Of a DNA stretch of 64,000 bases, positions 1 through 8,716 are shown piece by piece. The stretch's first letter is position 1, and every line of letters starts with the position of its first letter. The stretch lies in assembly GCF_003751625.1 (NCBI RefSeq), contig NZ_RJUL01000001.1:174253-238252 (forward strand), written 5' to 3'. Made by a program: the position numbers and the translations under genes. This DNA comes from Gallaecimonas pentaromativorans (GTDB lineage: Bacteria > Pseudomonadota > Gammaproteobacteria > Enterobacterales > Gallaecimonadaceae). Under the pieces are notes generated by a model. That model saw only the letters and a program-made list of their open reading frames with translations, was not told the origin of the DNA and did not search any database.

Positions 1-2274
1 CGAGAGCAACGCGCAGGTCACCACCACCTGGCCATCACAAAGGGTGGGAGACGCTAATTGACCATAAAGGGCCTGAATCGGTACTGACAGTACCGGCGGC
101 TCCTCCAGGCGGTATTCCAAGGCAAACTGCTGGCCGGTTGGCACTTCCAGGCGGCCGGGCAGCTTTTGGGCCAGGGTCTGGGGTAGCGGCCAGGCCAGAT
201 AACTCTCCAAGGCCTGGCGTAAATCCAACTTGGCCAAGGCCTGCTTGCTGCGCACCTCCCCAAGATAGGGGCCAAGCCAGCTTTCTAGGTTGCCAAGTAG
301 CGCGTCGTCGCTGACATCAGGCCAGGGTTCGCCTGGCAGCCACTGGCGGGCGCACAGAATACGGGTTTGGTATTGGCGGCTGGCTTCGTCCCAGGGCAAG
401 GCTCCCATGCCCTGGCGGCGCAGCCAGTCGCAAAGGGCGGTTACCCGCTGCTGTTCGGTGAGGCTCGCCAAAGGCCGGGTAGCCAGCACCAACTCGCCGT
501 AGCGCTGCTCTTCTTGGGCGGTCAGGCGCTCGCCTTCCCAGTCGAGGCGGGCCTGCCAATAAAGGTGGCGGCTGTGCAGAGCCTGCCAATCGTCAAGGTT
601 AACGGCGGCGGCCAGGCGAATAAGGGCATCGCCCTTGTCGCCGCTCATCTGCGCCACCACCAGCCAGGGGCTGCCCCAGAGCCGGTCGCCTTCGGCAAGC
701 TTGGCGCCGCGGCCCATGGCCAGCCGGTAACGCCCCGGCGCCACCGCCATGGCAATGCGCTCGGGGTACGCCAGGCTCAGCATGGCCCCAAGGGACCACC
801 GCTCCTGGCCTTTGCCTTTGAGCTGGCGTTGATAGCGCTCGGCCTGGCGGGCAATGGTGTGCTTGCCAAGGGCGCTTAAGCGCCCTTCGATATCGGCGTC
901 CCAGCCCGGGAAAGGGTCACGCTCTTCCAGCAATGCCGCCAGTAGCGAGGCTTCTTTGAGGCTGCTGCCGGCCTCTGCGGCCACTTGGGTCAGCATATGA
1001 GCCAGACGCGGATGGCACCCGAGGCGAGCCATGGCACGGCCCTGAGCGCTGATGCGCCCTTCGTCGATGGCGTCCAGCTGCGCCAGCAGCTTCACCGCTT
1101 CGCGCCAAGGCCGGGGCGGGGGTAAATCCAGCCAGTTAAGGGTGGCCGGGTCGCTGACGCCCCATTGGGCCAACTCCAGCACCAGGGGGGCCAAGTCAGC
1201 TTCCACTATCTCGGCCGGGGTCTGGGCACTGAGGCTCTGCTGCTGGCTCTCGCCCCAAAGACGAATGGCAATGCCAGGCTCCAACCGCCCTGCCCGCCCG
1301 GCCCTTTGGGTGGCAGAAGCCTGGCTGATGCGGCACAGCTTTAACTGGCTCATGCCGGTGGCCACATCCAGCATCGGCCGGCGGCACCAGCCACTGTCTA
1401 CCACCAGACGGATGCCTTCGATGGTGAGCGAGGTTTCAGCAATGGGGGTGGCCAGCACCAATTTGCGCCGGCCGGCTTTGGGCGGGGCTATGGCCTCGTC
1501 CTGCAAGGCTTTGTCGAGATCGCCATAAAGGGGGTAGAGGTCGACATCAGCGGGCAGGCGCCCTTCTAAATCCGCGGCCAGGCGGCGAATTTCGCCCCCT
1601 CCCGGCAAAAATACCAGCATCGAGCCAGGTTCTTCGGCCAGGGTGTTGACCACCACCGAGCCGCACAGTCCCAGCCAGGGCTGGTTGACCTTGGGGGCCT
1701 GGTAACGCAGCTGTACCGGGAAGCTGCGGCCCAAGCTTTGCACCCGGGCGCAGGGGCTGAGTAGCTTTTCCAGGCGATCGCCGTCGAGGGTGGCAGACAT
1801 CACCAGCAGCTTGAGGTCATCGCGCAGCCCGGCCTGCACGTCCATCGCCAGGGCAAGGGCTAAATCGCCGGTAAGGTTGCGCTCGTGAAATTCGTCGAAA
1901 ATCACCAGGCTGACGCCATCGAGCTCCGGGTCACTTTGCAGGCGGCGCACCAAAATGCCTTCGGTGACGATTTCAAGGCGGGTTTCGGGGCCGACGGCGC
2001 TGTCGGTGCGGGTACGATAGCCGATGGTCTGGCCGGGCTTTTCGCCAAGGATGCTGGCCATGTAGCGGGCCAGGCTGCGGGCCGCCAGCCGCCTTGGTTC
2101 AAGCATGATGATGGCGCCGCCAAGGGTTTTTAACAGATGCAGCGGCACCTGGGTGGACTTGCCGGCGCCGGGAGGGGCTTCCAGAATAAGCCGCGAATGC
2201 TGGGCCAGGGCCGAGGTCAGTTGTGGCAATACCTCATCAACAGGCAGGGAACGCAATGCCGGAGTCTTCCTCAT
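1..2274 (-). CDS. hrpB: ATP-dependent RNA helicase HrpB (3' end cut by window edge)
   Basis: Reading the minus strand from the ATG at 2274 gives an open frame of 758 codons that runs off the left edge, so the C-terminus is missing (the family is about 800-830 residues). Visible DEAH-box helicase motifs in order: Walker A APPGAGKST near residue 33, DEFHE (motif II, DEFH variant) near 130, SAT near 160, ETSLT near 290 and the QRAGRAGR motif VI near 330, followed by the helicase-associated and HrpB C-terminal regions. HrpB is a DExH protein of unclear substrate, close to HrpA. It lies divergent from the methyltransferase at 2455. The family call is firm; the physiological role in this organism is not. 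Confidence 0.93.
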   Translation of the reverse strand, partial: MRKTPALRSLPVDEVLPQLTSALAQHSRLILEAPPGAGKSTQVPLHLLKTLGGAIIMLEPRRLAARSLARYMASILGEKPGQTIGYRTRTDSAVGPETRLEIVTEGILVRRLQSDPELDGVSLVIFDEFHERNLTGDLALALAMDVQAGLRDDLKLLVMSATLDGDRLEKLLSPCARVQSLGRSFPVQLRYQAPKVNQPWLGLCGSVVVNTLAEEPGSMLVFLPGGGEIRRLAADLEGRLPADVDLYPLYGDLDKALQDEAIAPPKAGRRKLVLATPIAETSLTIEGIRLVVDSGWCRRPMLDVATGMSQLKLCRISQASATQRAGRAGRLEPGIAIRLWGESQQQSLSAQTPAEIVEADLAPLVLELAQWGVSDPATLNWLDLPPPRPWREAVKLLAQLDAIDEGRISAQGRAMARLGCHPRLAHMLTQVAAEAGSSLKEASLLAALLEERDPFPGWDADIEGRLSALGKHTIARQAERYQRQLKGKGQERWSLGAMLSLAYPERIAMAVAPGRYRLAMGRGAKLAEGDRLWGSPWLVVAQMSGDKGDALIRLAAAVNLDDWQALHSRHLYWQARLDWEGERLTAQEEQRYGELVLATRPLASLTEQQRVTALCDWLRRQGMGALPWDEASRQYQTRILCARQWLPGEPWPDVSDDALLGNLESWLGPYLGEVRSKQALAKLDLRQALESYLAWPLPQTLAQKLPGRLEVPTGQQFALEYRLEEPPVLSVPIQALYGQLASPTLCDGQVVVTCALLS

Positions 2275-2454
2275 CGAATAATGCCGGCCAGTGTATCATG
2301 GCTGACAACGGAGATTTCCCGCCGGGCCTCTTCATCCCTGGTGACAACTCTCTACATTTCGGCAGCTACCTGTCGTTTTGTGGTCGGCGTATAGTTCTGG
2401 AGCGTTCATTGACGCCCCGTCAATCCTGGAAGACAAGCAGCTGAAGAGGTCTTC

Positions 2455-3231
2455 ATGTCAATCAGCCTGAATCAATACGCCAATATCTACTCCACTTTCG
2501 AAAGTGAAAGAACCCGCCCCGTTTTAGACTTATTAACCCATGTTCCTTCACAACACCTAAAAAGCGCCATCGACTTAGGCTGTGGCCCCGGCAACTCCAC
2601 GCAAGTGCTGGTGGATTTATTTCCCGGTGTAACAATTGCGGGCATCGACAGCTCCCAGGACATGATTAACAAAGCCAAGGCTCGCCTGCCCGATGTTAAC
2701 TTCGACGTAGTGGGTATCGAAGCCTGGGCGCCAACTGCAAGCTACGATTTGATCCTCGCCAATGCTTCGTTGCAATGGGTACCAGACCACCAGCAGCTCT
2801 ATCCGAGGCTACTGAGCTATTTGAATAAGAGCGGGATTTTAGCAATACAAACGCCGGACAACTTAGCAGAGCCGGCCCATTGCTTGATAAGAGATGTGGC
2901 AACAAGCGGTAAATGGCAGGGCAAGCTGGCAGGAATTGAACGCACACCAAGGCCGAGTGCCGATTGGTATTTTCAATTACTCAACGACAAATGCGCCCAG
3001 CTCACGGTATGGCGAACCTGTTATTACCACCATTTAAAGGGCGGTATTGACGATATTATCGACTGGTTCCGAGGCAGTGGCTTGCGCCCGTATTTGTCGC
3101 GACTAGACGAGACTGAACAGCAGGTTTTTATAGACGATTACAAAGCGGAATTGAAAAAGGCCTACCCCGTCATGGCCGACGGTTCAGTACTACTGCCTTT
3201 TCCACGGCTCTTTATCAACGCCACTCGCTGA
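2455..3231 (+). CDS. tam: SAM-dependent methyltransferase, trans-aconitate methyltransferase-like
   Basis: 258 residues, the length of Tam. The class I SAM-binding motif DLGCGPGNST is near residues 41-50, an acidic motif II (GIDSSQDMI) near 64-72, and the post-motif LANASLQWVPD typical of Tam near 102-112. Tam methylates trans-aconitate, a spontaneous by-product of the citric acid cycle, in the cytoplasm. The gene uses noticeably more A and T than its neighbours and interrupts the hrpB-sfsA gene order known from enterobacteria, which suggests a later insertion (inference). The start ATG follows AAGAGGTCTTC. A strong hairpin terminator follows at 3282. Substrate specificity is inferred from similarity only; another small-acid methyltransferase is possible. 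Confidence 0.75.
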   Translation: MSISLNQYANIYSTFESERTRPVLDLLTHVPSQHLKSAIDLGCGPGNSTQVLVDLFPGVTIAGIDSSQDMINKAKARLPDVNFDVVGIEAWAPTASYDLILANASLQWVPDHQQLYPRLLSYLNKSGILAIQTPDNLAEPAHCLIRDVATSGKWQGKLAGIERTPRPSADWYFQLLNDKCAQLTVWRTCYYHHLKGGIDDIIDWFRGSGLRPYLSRLDETEQQVFIDDYKAELKKAYPVMADGSVLLPFPRLFINATR

Positions 3232-3281
3232 GCCACGTAACGAAGCTTGTATCGGCACTGATAAATCAGCTAATCGAGATA

Positions 3282-3312
3282 AAAAACGCCGGCATCAGTG
3301 CCGGCGTTTTTA
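3282..3312. terminator. Bidirectional rho-independent terminator between tam and pepB
   Basis: The inverted repeat AACGCCGGCA / TGCCGGCGTT is flanked by A6 on the left and T5 on the right, so it can end transcripts from both converging genes. Confidence 0.85.
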
Positions 3313-3337
3313 TTGGGTGTGGCTTTTTAAATAAGCC

Positions 3338-4609
3338 TTAACCGAGGTCGGTCAAGCTGCGGGCAATGGTGCGAATGCCGCGGGCGGTACCGCCGGCAGC
3401 CCAAAGGCTGTTTTCGCTGTTGTTAAAGCAAGCCGCTAAGTCCAAATGCACCCAGCCTTTGCCGTTGTCTCGCACAAAGCGCGACAGGAAACCGGCAGCG
3501 TTGGAGGCGCCGCCGGTGCCGCCGCCTTTCATCGGGCGACTGTTGGCGGTGTCTGCGTAGTTACTGGGGCACTCAAACTGGTGGAAGGGCTCAAGTGGCA
3601 GTGGCCAGGCCGGCTCGTTTTCGGCGCTGGCGATGGCGTTAACCTGGCCGGCGATATCTTTATCCAGAGCAAACAGGGCATTGTAGTGGCTGCCCACGGC
3701 GGTCATAGCGGCACCGGTCAGGGTGGCGGCGTCGATAATAAGCGGCGCGCCTGACTCACCGGCCACCAGCAGACCGTCGGCCAGCACCAGGCGGCCTTCG
3801 GCGTCGGTGTTGACCACTTCAACGGTGGTGCCGTTTTTGTAGGTGAGGATGTCACCCAGCTTGTAGGCATTGCCGGACACCAGGTTCTCGGCGCAGCAGA
3901 GAATGAGCCGCACCCGCTTATCGAGGCCGCGCAGAATAGACAGCGCCAGGCCACCGGTAACCATGGCCGCGCCGCCCATGTCGGCCTTCATATAAAGCAT
4001 GCCTTCGGAGGCTTTAAGGGAGTAGCCGCCGGAGTCAAACACGATGCCTTTACCCACCAGGGCGGCACTGACCGGGGTGTCTTCGCCGCCGGGGTTGTAG
4101 TCCAGCACCAGCATCACCGGTGGGCGGATGGAACCGCGGCCCACGTTGTAAAGGCCGGTCCAGCCTGCGTCTTTGAGGGCTTCGCCGGAGATCATCTTGT
4201 AGCTGACCTTGTCGCCGCCGATGGCGCTAATAAAGGAAGCCGCTTCTGAGGCCAGCACCTGGGGCGATTTTTGCTCCGGACCTTTATTGGTAATATCGCG
4301 CACCCAGCGAGCTACCTTGAAACGGGCGTCCAGCTCTTGGGACTCGCCGGCCCAGCGGATTTGCTCGCCGCCGAGGGTAGACATAAAGCCTTCGGCAAAG
4401 GCCCATTGCAGCTCCTGGTCGGCAAAGCTGCTACCCAGCTGCACGGCCATGATGCCTTGGCTGCGCAGGCGGCGGCCGGCCTGTTGCACCCGGCGCAGCT
4501 CGCTGGCGTGCACGGTGGCGCCGTTTTCTTGAAAACTCAGTAAGGCGTTGTTGCCCCATTGGCTGGCAGCAGCTTCGCCGGAAAGATTTACCTCAAACCA
4601 GTCACTCAT
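3338..4609 (-). CDS. pepB: Peptidase B, M17 family aminopeptidase
   Basis: 423 residues, the usual PepB length (E. coli 427). The M17 signature NTDAEGRLVLAD is near residues 266-277, and the GKGIVFDSGGYSLK block with metal-binding Lys and Asp lies near 186-199; KADMGGAA follows. PepB is a cytosolic dimetal aminopeptidase, active as a hexamer, that removes N-terminal residues from short peptides, often with acidic N-termini, and helps recycle peptides. The start has a good Shine-Dalgarno (TAGGAG, 6 nt before the ATG). It is divergent from sfsA and convergent with tam. The overall pattern fits PepB better than PepA, which is about 500 residues with a longer N-terminal domain. Confidence 0.93.
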   Translation of the reverse strand: MSDWFEVNLSGEAAASQWGNNALLSFQENGATVHASELRRVQQAGRRLRSQGIMAVQLGSSFADQELQWAFAEGFMSTLGGEQIRWAGESQELDARFKVARWVRDITNKGPEQKSPQVLASEAASFISAIGGDKVSYKMISGEALKDAGWTGLYNVGRGSIRPPVMLVLDYNPGGEDTPVSAALVGKGIVFDSGGYSLKASEGMLYMKADMGGAAMVTGGLALSILRGLDKRVRLILCCAENLVSGNAYKLGDILTYKNGTTVEVVNTDAEGRLVLADGLLVAGESGAPLIIDAATLTGAAMTAVGSHYNALFALDKDIAGQVNAIASAENEPAWPLPLEPFHQFECPSNYADTANSRPMKGGGTGGASNAAGFLSRFVRDNGKGWVHLDLAACFNNSENSLWAAGGTARGIRTIARSLTDLG

Positions 4610-4692
4610 CTGTTACTCCTATTGGACGGCGAGTGGGCCTTGTAGGCAGCAAAGCATACACTAGAGCCGAATTTGAACCCAGACGAGGCCCC

Positions 4693-5388
4693 ATGAAGTT
4701 TCAACCGCCCCTGGAAAAAGCCCTTTTATTAAAACGCTACAAACGTTTCTTGGCAGACATCGACGGTGACCGCGGCGCGCTCACCGTCCACTGCGCCAAC
4801 ACTGGCGCCATGACCGGCTGCGGCGACAGCGGCGATACCATCTGGTACCGCTTTGATCCCAGCCCCAAGAAAAAGCTGCCAGGCAGCTGGGAGCTCACCG
4901 AAAAAGACGGCAACCTGATTTGCATCAACACCGCCAGGGCCAATGCCCTGGTAAAAGAAGCGCTGGACAATGGCGCCATTGAGGCCCTTAGCTGGGCCGA
5001 AACAGTGCTGCCCGAACAAGACGACGGCCACGGCAGCCGGATGGACTTTGTGCTGGAAGGCCAGGGCCGGCGCCTGTGGCTGGAAGTAAAAAGTGTCACA
5101 CTGCTGACCGATAATGGCGTGGGCGCCTTTCCCGATGCCGTCAGCAGCCGGGCCCTTAAACATCTCGACGCGCTGATGGCCAAGGTGGCCGGCGGTGAAG
5201 AAGCTGCACTTTTATTTACGGTGCTGCACAGCGGCATCAACCAAGTGCGGGCGGCAGCGGAGATTGATCCTGTCTATGCTCAAAGGCTTAAGGATGCAGC
5301 CAAAGCCGGTGTCCAGGTCCTTGCAGTGAAGGCCAATATCGAAATCGAGGGCATGGTTATTGACAAGTCTGTAAAAGTCGTCATCTAA
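4693..5388 (+). CDS. sfsA: SfsA family nuclease/regulator (sugar fermentation stimulation protein)
   Basis: 231 residues from the ATG at 4693, chosen because E. coli SfsA (234 residues) begins at the same point (MKFQPPLEKA here, MEFSPPLQRA there) and GAGG lies just upstream; an in-frame ATG at 4633 would add an atypical tail. The SfsA core shows HCANTGAMTGC near residues 33-43 and the nuclease-like IEVKSVTL-type block (LEVKSVTLL) near 133-141. SfsA was first described as a DNA-binding stimulator of maltose genes in E. coli; its fold suggests a nuclease, and its function remains uncertain. It lies just upstream of dksA as in enterobacteria. Confidence 0.92.
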   Translation: MKFQPPLEKALLLKRYKRFLADIDGDRGALTVHCANTGAMTGCGDSGDTIWYRFDPSPKKKLPGSWELTEKDGNLICINTARANALVKEALDNGAIEALSWAETVLPEQDDGHGSRMDFVLEGQGRRLWLEVKSVTLLTDNGVGAFPDAVSSRALKHLDALMAKVAGGEEAALLFTVLHSGINQVRAAAEIDPVYAQRLKDAAKAGVQVLAVKANIEIEGMVIDKSVKVVI

Positions 5389-5391
5389 GCG

Positions 5392-5420
5392 TTGTGCAGG
5401 CAGGGACTATCTGCTATAGA
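5392..5420 (+). promoter_or_regulatory. Candidate sigma-70 promoter of dksA
   Basis: TTGTGC (5392-5397) and TATAGA (5415-5420) are separated by 17 bp, about 55 bp upstream of the dksA start. Seen by eye only. Confidence 0.4.
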
Positions 5421-5476
5421 TAGCCGCCTTAAACGAGCTGAAGGCTCACATCATCCTGATGATTAGGAGAGTCAGC

Positions 5477-5926
5477 ATGGCTGAAATCAAGAAGAAAAGC
5501 TCCCTGGGGGTCCTGGCAATTGCCGAGGTGGAGCCTTATCAAGAGAAGCCAGGCGAAGAGTACATGAACGAGGCTCAGCTTGCGCATTTTCGCAAGATCC
5601 TCGAAGCATGGCGTCGCCAGCTCAGGGAAGAAGTGGATCGGACCGTGACCCACATGAAGGATGAAGCAGCCAACTTCGCCGACCCGGCCGACAGGGCCTC
5701 GCAAGAGGAAGAGTTCAGTCTGGAGCTGCGTACCCGCGACCGCGAGCGCAAGCTGATCAAGAAGATTGAAAAGACCCTGCAGATCATCGAAGACGGTGAC
5801 TACGGCTACTGTGAGTCATGCGGTGTTGAGATCGGCATTCGCCGCCTCGAAGCCCGCCCTACTGCCGAGCTTTGCATTGATTGCAAAACCCTGGCAGAGA
5901 TCCGTGAGAAGCAAATGGCCGGCTGA
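5477..5926 (+). CDS. dksA: RNA polymerase-binding transcription factor DksA
   Basis: 149 residues from ATG 5477 (Shine-Dalgarno TAGGAG eleven bases before it; an in-frame ATG at 5459 would only add six residues). The coiled-coil tip motif DPADRAS is near residues 71-77, matching the DxxDxA residues that reach the polymerase secondary channel. The zinc finger has all four cysteines (CESC near 114-117 and CIDC near 135-138). DksA binds RNA polymerase and, with ppGpp, represses rRNA promoters and activates amino-acid promoters. The stop overlaps the gluQ start by one base (TGATG), so the two genes are translationally coupled. Confidence 0.97.
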   Translation: MAEIKKKSSLGVLAIAEVEPYQEKPGEEYMNEAQLAHFRKILEAWRRQLREEVDRTVTHMKDEAANFADPADRASQEEEFSLELRTRDRERKLIKKIEKTLQIIEDGDYGYCESCGVEIGIRRLEARPTAELCIDCKTLAEIREKQMAG

Positions 5927-6783
5927 TGCCCGGTTATGTGGGGCGTTTTGCCCCAAGCCCTTCAGGGCCGTTACACCTGGGTTCCCTGGTGGCGGCCCTT
6001 GGTTCTTTTCTGGACGCCAAACGCCACCAAGGCCGCTGGCTGCTCCGCATCGAAGATATCGACCCTCCCCGCGAAGTGCCCGGTGCCAGCGACGCCATCT
6101 TGCGTACCCTGGATGCCTTTGGCCTGCATTGGGACGGCGCCGTTCGCTATCAAAGCGCCTGCCATGACCACTACCGTGAACGCCTGGCCTTTTTAGCCAG
6201 CAATGGGCTGAGTTATCGCTGCGCTTGTACCCGCAAGCAACTCAAAGCCCAAGGTCTGCACCAGCGCGAACTTTGCCAATGCCCGGCAACAGCTGAGGCG
6301 GCAGCGCTGCGCTTTAAAAACGACGACCCCCAAAGCCAATTTACCGACCGGCGCTTAGGCCAAATAACGGTGCCGGCTGCATTTGCCTGTGAAGATTTCA
6401 TCATCCACCGTAAAGACGGCCTCTTTGCCTACCAATTGGCAGTGGTGAGCGACGACATCGACCAGGGCATCACCCAGATTGTGCGGGGCGCCGATCTGCT
6501 GGATGCCACCGTCTGGCAATTGCAGCTGTACCGGGCCTTTGGCGCCCAGCAGGTCGGGTATCTGCACCTGCCGTTGGTGATGGACGAAGACGGCCAAAAG
6601 CTTTCCAAACAGAACCACGCCGCCCCCATTGACGATGCCAATCCGATACCGGCACTCAGCGCAGCCCTTGGCTATCTTGGCCTAAAAAGTCGCGATGACA
6701 GCTCGGTAGAGGCCCTGCTCAAAGACGCCATCATGCAATGGTCATGGCTGGATGATTCTCAACCGGCGCAAGCTCGGGTATGA
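5926..6783 (+). CDS. gluQ: Glutamyl-Q tRNA(Asp) synthetase
   Basis: 285 residues. A truncated glutamyl-tRNA synthetase paralogue without the anticodon-binding domain. The class I signature appears as GRFAPSPSGPLHLGS near residues 5-19 (HLGS is the HIGH variant) and KLSKQ near 226-230. Zinc-type cysteines lie in CACT and CQC near 98-120. GluQRS attaches glutamate to queuosine at position 34 of tRNA(Asp) instead of charging tRNA(Glu). It follows dksA with a one-base overlap, the same order as E. coli dksA-yadB. pcnB follows about 45 bases later. Confidence 0.96.
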   Translation: MPGYVGRFAPSPSGPLHLGSLVAALGSFLDAKRHQGRWLLRIEDIDPPREVPGASDAILRTLDAFGLHWDGAVRYQSACHDHYRERLAFLASNGLSYRCACTRKQLKAQGLHQRELCQCPATAEAAALRFKNDDPQSQFTDRRLGQITVPAAFACEDFIIHRKDGLFAYQLAVVSDDIDQGITQIVRGADLLDATVWQLQLYRAFGAQQVGYLHLPLVMDEDGQKLSKQNHAAPIDDANPIPALSAALGYLGLKSRDDSSVEALLKDAIMQWSWLDDSQPAQARV

Positions 6784-6828
6784 TTTGCGCCTTAATCAGC
6801 TTGTATGTGCATTCAGGTGAACGCCATC

Positions 6829-8178
6829 ATTTCTAGAGTTATTGATTTTTGTCGCCGCGTTGTCGGCGGTAAAGAAGAAGAAGTCACCCGCGTTATCCCC
6901 AGGGACGACCACTCCATCAGTCGCAAGGACATCAGCGACAACGCGCTCAAGGTGCTTTATCGCCTCAACAAGGCCGGTTACCAGGCTTATCTGGTGGGCG
7001 GCGGTGTCCGCGATCTGCTGCTTGGCCTTCAGCCCAAAGATTTTGACATCGTCACCAACGCTAGGCCCGACGACATCAAAAAACTGTTCCGTAACTGCCG
7101 CCTGGTTGGGCGGCGGTTCCGCCTGGCCCATATCCTCTTTGGCCGCGACATCATCGAAGTGGCCACCTTCCGGGGCAGCCAGACCGACGATCCCCAGGCC
7201 GCCCGCTCCGACGAAGGCATGCTGCTGCGCGACAACGCCTACTCCGACTCGGTCGAAGAAGACGCCCTGCGCCGCGATTTCTCCATCAACGCCCTTTACT
7301 ACAACATCGCCGATTACAGCATCCTCGACTTTGCTGGCGGCATGAAGGCGCTGGAGAACCGCCGTATCGATCTGATTGGCGACCCTGCCACCCGCTACCG
7401 CGAAGATCCGGTGCGGATGCTGCGGGCGGTGCGCTTTGCCACCAAGCTCGGCATGGATATCGCCCCGGCCACGGCCGCTCCCATCCGCGAATTGGCGCCA
7501 CTGCTGGACGACATTCCGGCAGCGCGCCTCTTTGAAGAGAGCCTCAAGCTGTTCATGGCCGGCAAGGGGCTGGATAACTTCCAGATGCTGAGCGAGTACG
7601 GCCTGCTGCAGCGACTGTTCCCGAGCCTGGTGCCGTTTTTGGACGACCCGCGCGCTGGCCGCTTTATCGAGCTGGCCCTGGAGAACACCGACTATCGGGT
7701 CCGTAACGATCTTAAAAGCACCCCGGCATTCCTGTTTGCCGCCCTGCTGTGGCCGGTGCTGGACGTCAGAGCCCAGGACATTCTCTTGGAGTCTGGCCTG
7801 CCCACCAACGACGCCTATCAGATAGCCATGAACGAAGTGCTGGACGAGCAATGCAAACGCATCGCCATCCCGCGCCGCTTTACCACCACCATCCGCGAAA
7901 TTTGGACCTTGCAGACCCGCCTGGACAAACGCGCCGGCCGCCGCGCCGACCGCCTGTTCGAGCACCCCCGTTTTCGCGCCGCTTTTGATTTCCTGGAAAT
8001 GCGCGGCGAAGTGGAAGGCAAGGAGATCAAAGCCCTGGCCCAGTGGTGGCACCAGTATCAGGAAACCGACGGCAGCGGCCGCCAGCAGCTGGTGTCTGGC
8101 CTGTTTGAGGCCAAAGGCCCCAAACGCCGCAAGCCCCGTAAACGCAAACCTCGCCCCCGTACCCAAGGCGAGGCGTGA
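6829..8178 (+). CDS. pcnB: Poly(A) polymerase I (probable non-AUG start)
   Basis: About 449 residues. The nucleotidyltransferase motif GGGVRDLLLG and the catalytic KDFDI lie near residues 50-68, followed by the RRFRLAH block and a basic C-terminal tail (RKPRKRKPRPR) that would bind RNA. PcnB adds 3' poly(A) tails that direct RNA decay. The frame is open back to an ATG at 6805, but that codon has no Shine-Dalgarno. AGGTGA at 6815-6820 is well placed for ATT at 6829 (8 nt) or ATC at 6826 (5 nt), and this is where the E. coli protein, which starts at AUU, begins. I therefore chose 6829; 6805 or GTG 6817 are alternatives. The stop overlaps folK by four bases. Confidence 0.93.
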   Translation: MSRVIDFCRRVVGGKEEEVTRVIPRDDHSISRKDISDNALKVLYRLNKAGYQAYLVGGGVRDLLLGLQPKDFDIVTNARPDDIKKLFRNCRLVGRRFRLAHILFGRDIIEVATFRGSQTDDPQAARSDEGMLLRDNAYSDSVEEDALRRDFSINALYYNIADYSILDFAGGMKALENRRIDLIGDPATRYREDPVRMLRAVRFATKLGMDIAPATAAPIRELAPLLDDIPAARLFEESLKLFMAGKGLDNFQMLSEYGLLQRLFPSLVPFLDDPRAGRFIELALENTDYRVRNDLKSTPAFLFAALLWPVLDVRAQDILLESGLPTNDAYQIAMNEVLDEQCKRIAIPRRFTTTIREIWTLQTRLDKRAGRRADRLFEHPRFRAAFDFLEMRGEVEGKEIKALAQWWHQYQETDGSGRQQLVSGLFEAKGPKRRKPRKRKPRPRTQGEA

Positions 8179-8660
8179 GGGTCAGGGCCTATATCGGGCT
8201 GGGCGCCAACCTGGCCAGCCCCGCCCGCCAGCTTTGGCAGGCCCTGCACCACCTGGCCACCATCGAGCACAGCACGCTGGTGGCCAGCTCCAGTTTCTAC
8301 GGCTCCAAACCCATGGGGCCGCAAGACCAGCCTGACTATGTCAATGCCGTGGCGGCCCTGGATACTGCCCTGCCCCCTCTGGCGTTGCTGGACGCCCTGC
8401 AAGCCATAGAGCTGCGCCAGGGGCGAGTGCGCCAGCGGCGCTGGGGCGAGCGCACCCTGGATTTAGACCTGCTGCTTTACGGCCAGCAGCAGTTGGCACT
8501 GCCCAGGCTCACGGTGCCCCATGAAGGCCTTAAAGTCCGTTCTTTTGTCCTAGAACCCTTGAAAGAACTGGCTCCCAAACTGGTATTACCAGACGGGGAG
8601 TCCTTGGAATACCTGCCTTCCCACGCTGGGGAGCTGGTCAAGGTTGCAGCGCCTCTTTGA
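8175..8660 (+). CDS. folK: 6-hydroxymethyl-7,8-dihydropterin pyrophosphokinase (HPPK)
   Basis: 161 residues (E. coli 159). GTG start in a GTGA overlap with the pcnB stop. Family signatures are visible: YIGLGANL near the N-terminus and RWGERTLDLDLLLYG near residues 87-101, with the magnesium-binding Asp pair in DLDL. FolK transfers pyrophosphate from ATP to the pterin in folate synthesis, in the cytoplasm. The pcnB-folK-panB order is that of E. coli. The overlap suggests coupled translation with PcnB. Confidence 0.96.
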   Translation: MRVRAYIGLGANLASPARQLWQALHHLATIEHSTLVASSSFYGSKPMGPQDQPDYVNAVAALDTALPPLALLDALQAIELRQGRVRQRRWGERTLDLDLLLYGQQQLALPRLTVPHEGLKVRSFVLEPLKELAPKLVLPDGESLEYLPSHAGELVKVAAPL

Positions 8661-8716
8661 GTCGGCTGCACCTTGAGTTAGAGTAATCGCCCTAATTTCG
8701 CTCGGAAGGTCCTCTT

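Noticed and set aside
2223-2444. Plus-strand frame between hrpB and tam
   Set aside because: Overlaps the hrpB start; a possible internal ATG near 2299 lacks a ribosome site and family resemblance.
6796-8166. Long antisense frame opposite pcnB
   Set aside because: pcnB motifs fix the coding strand.
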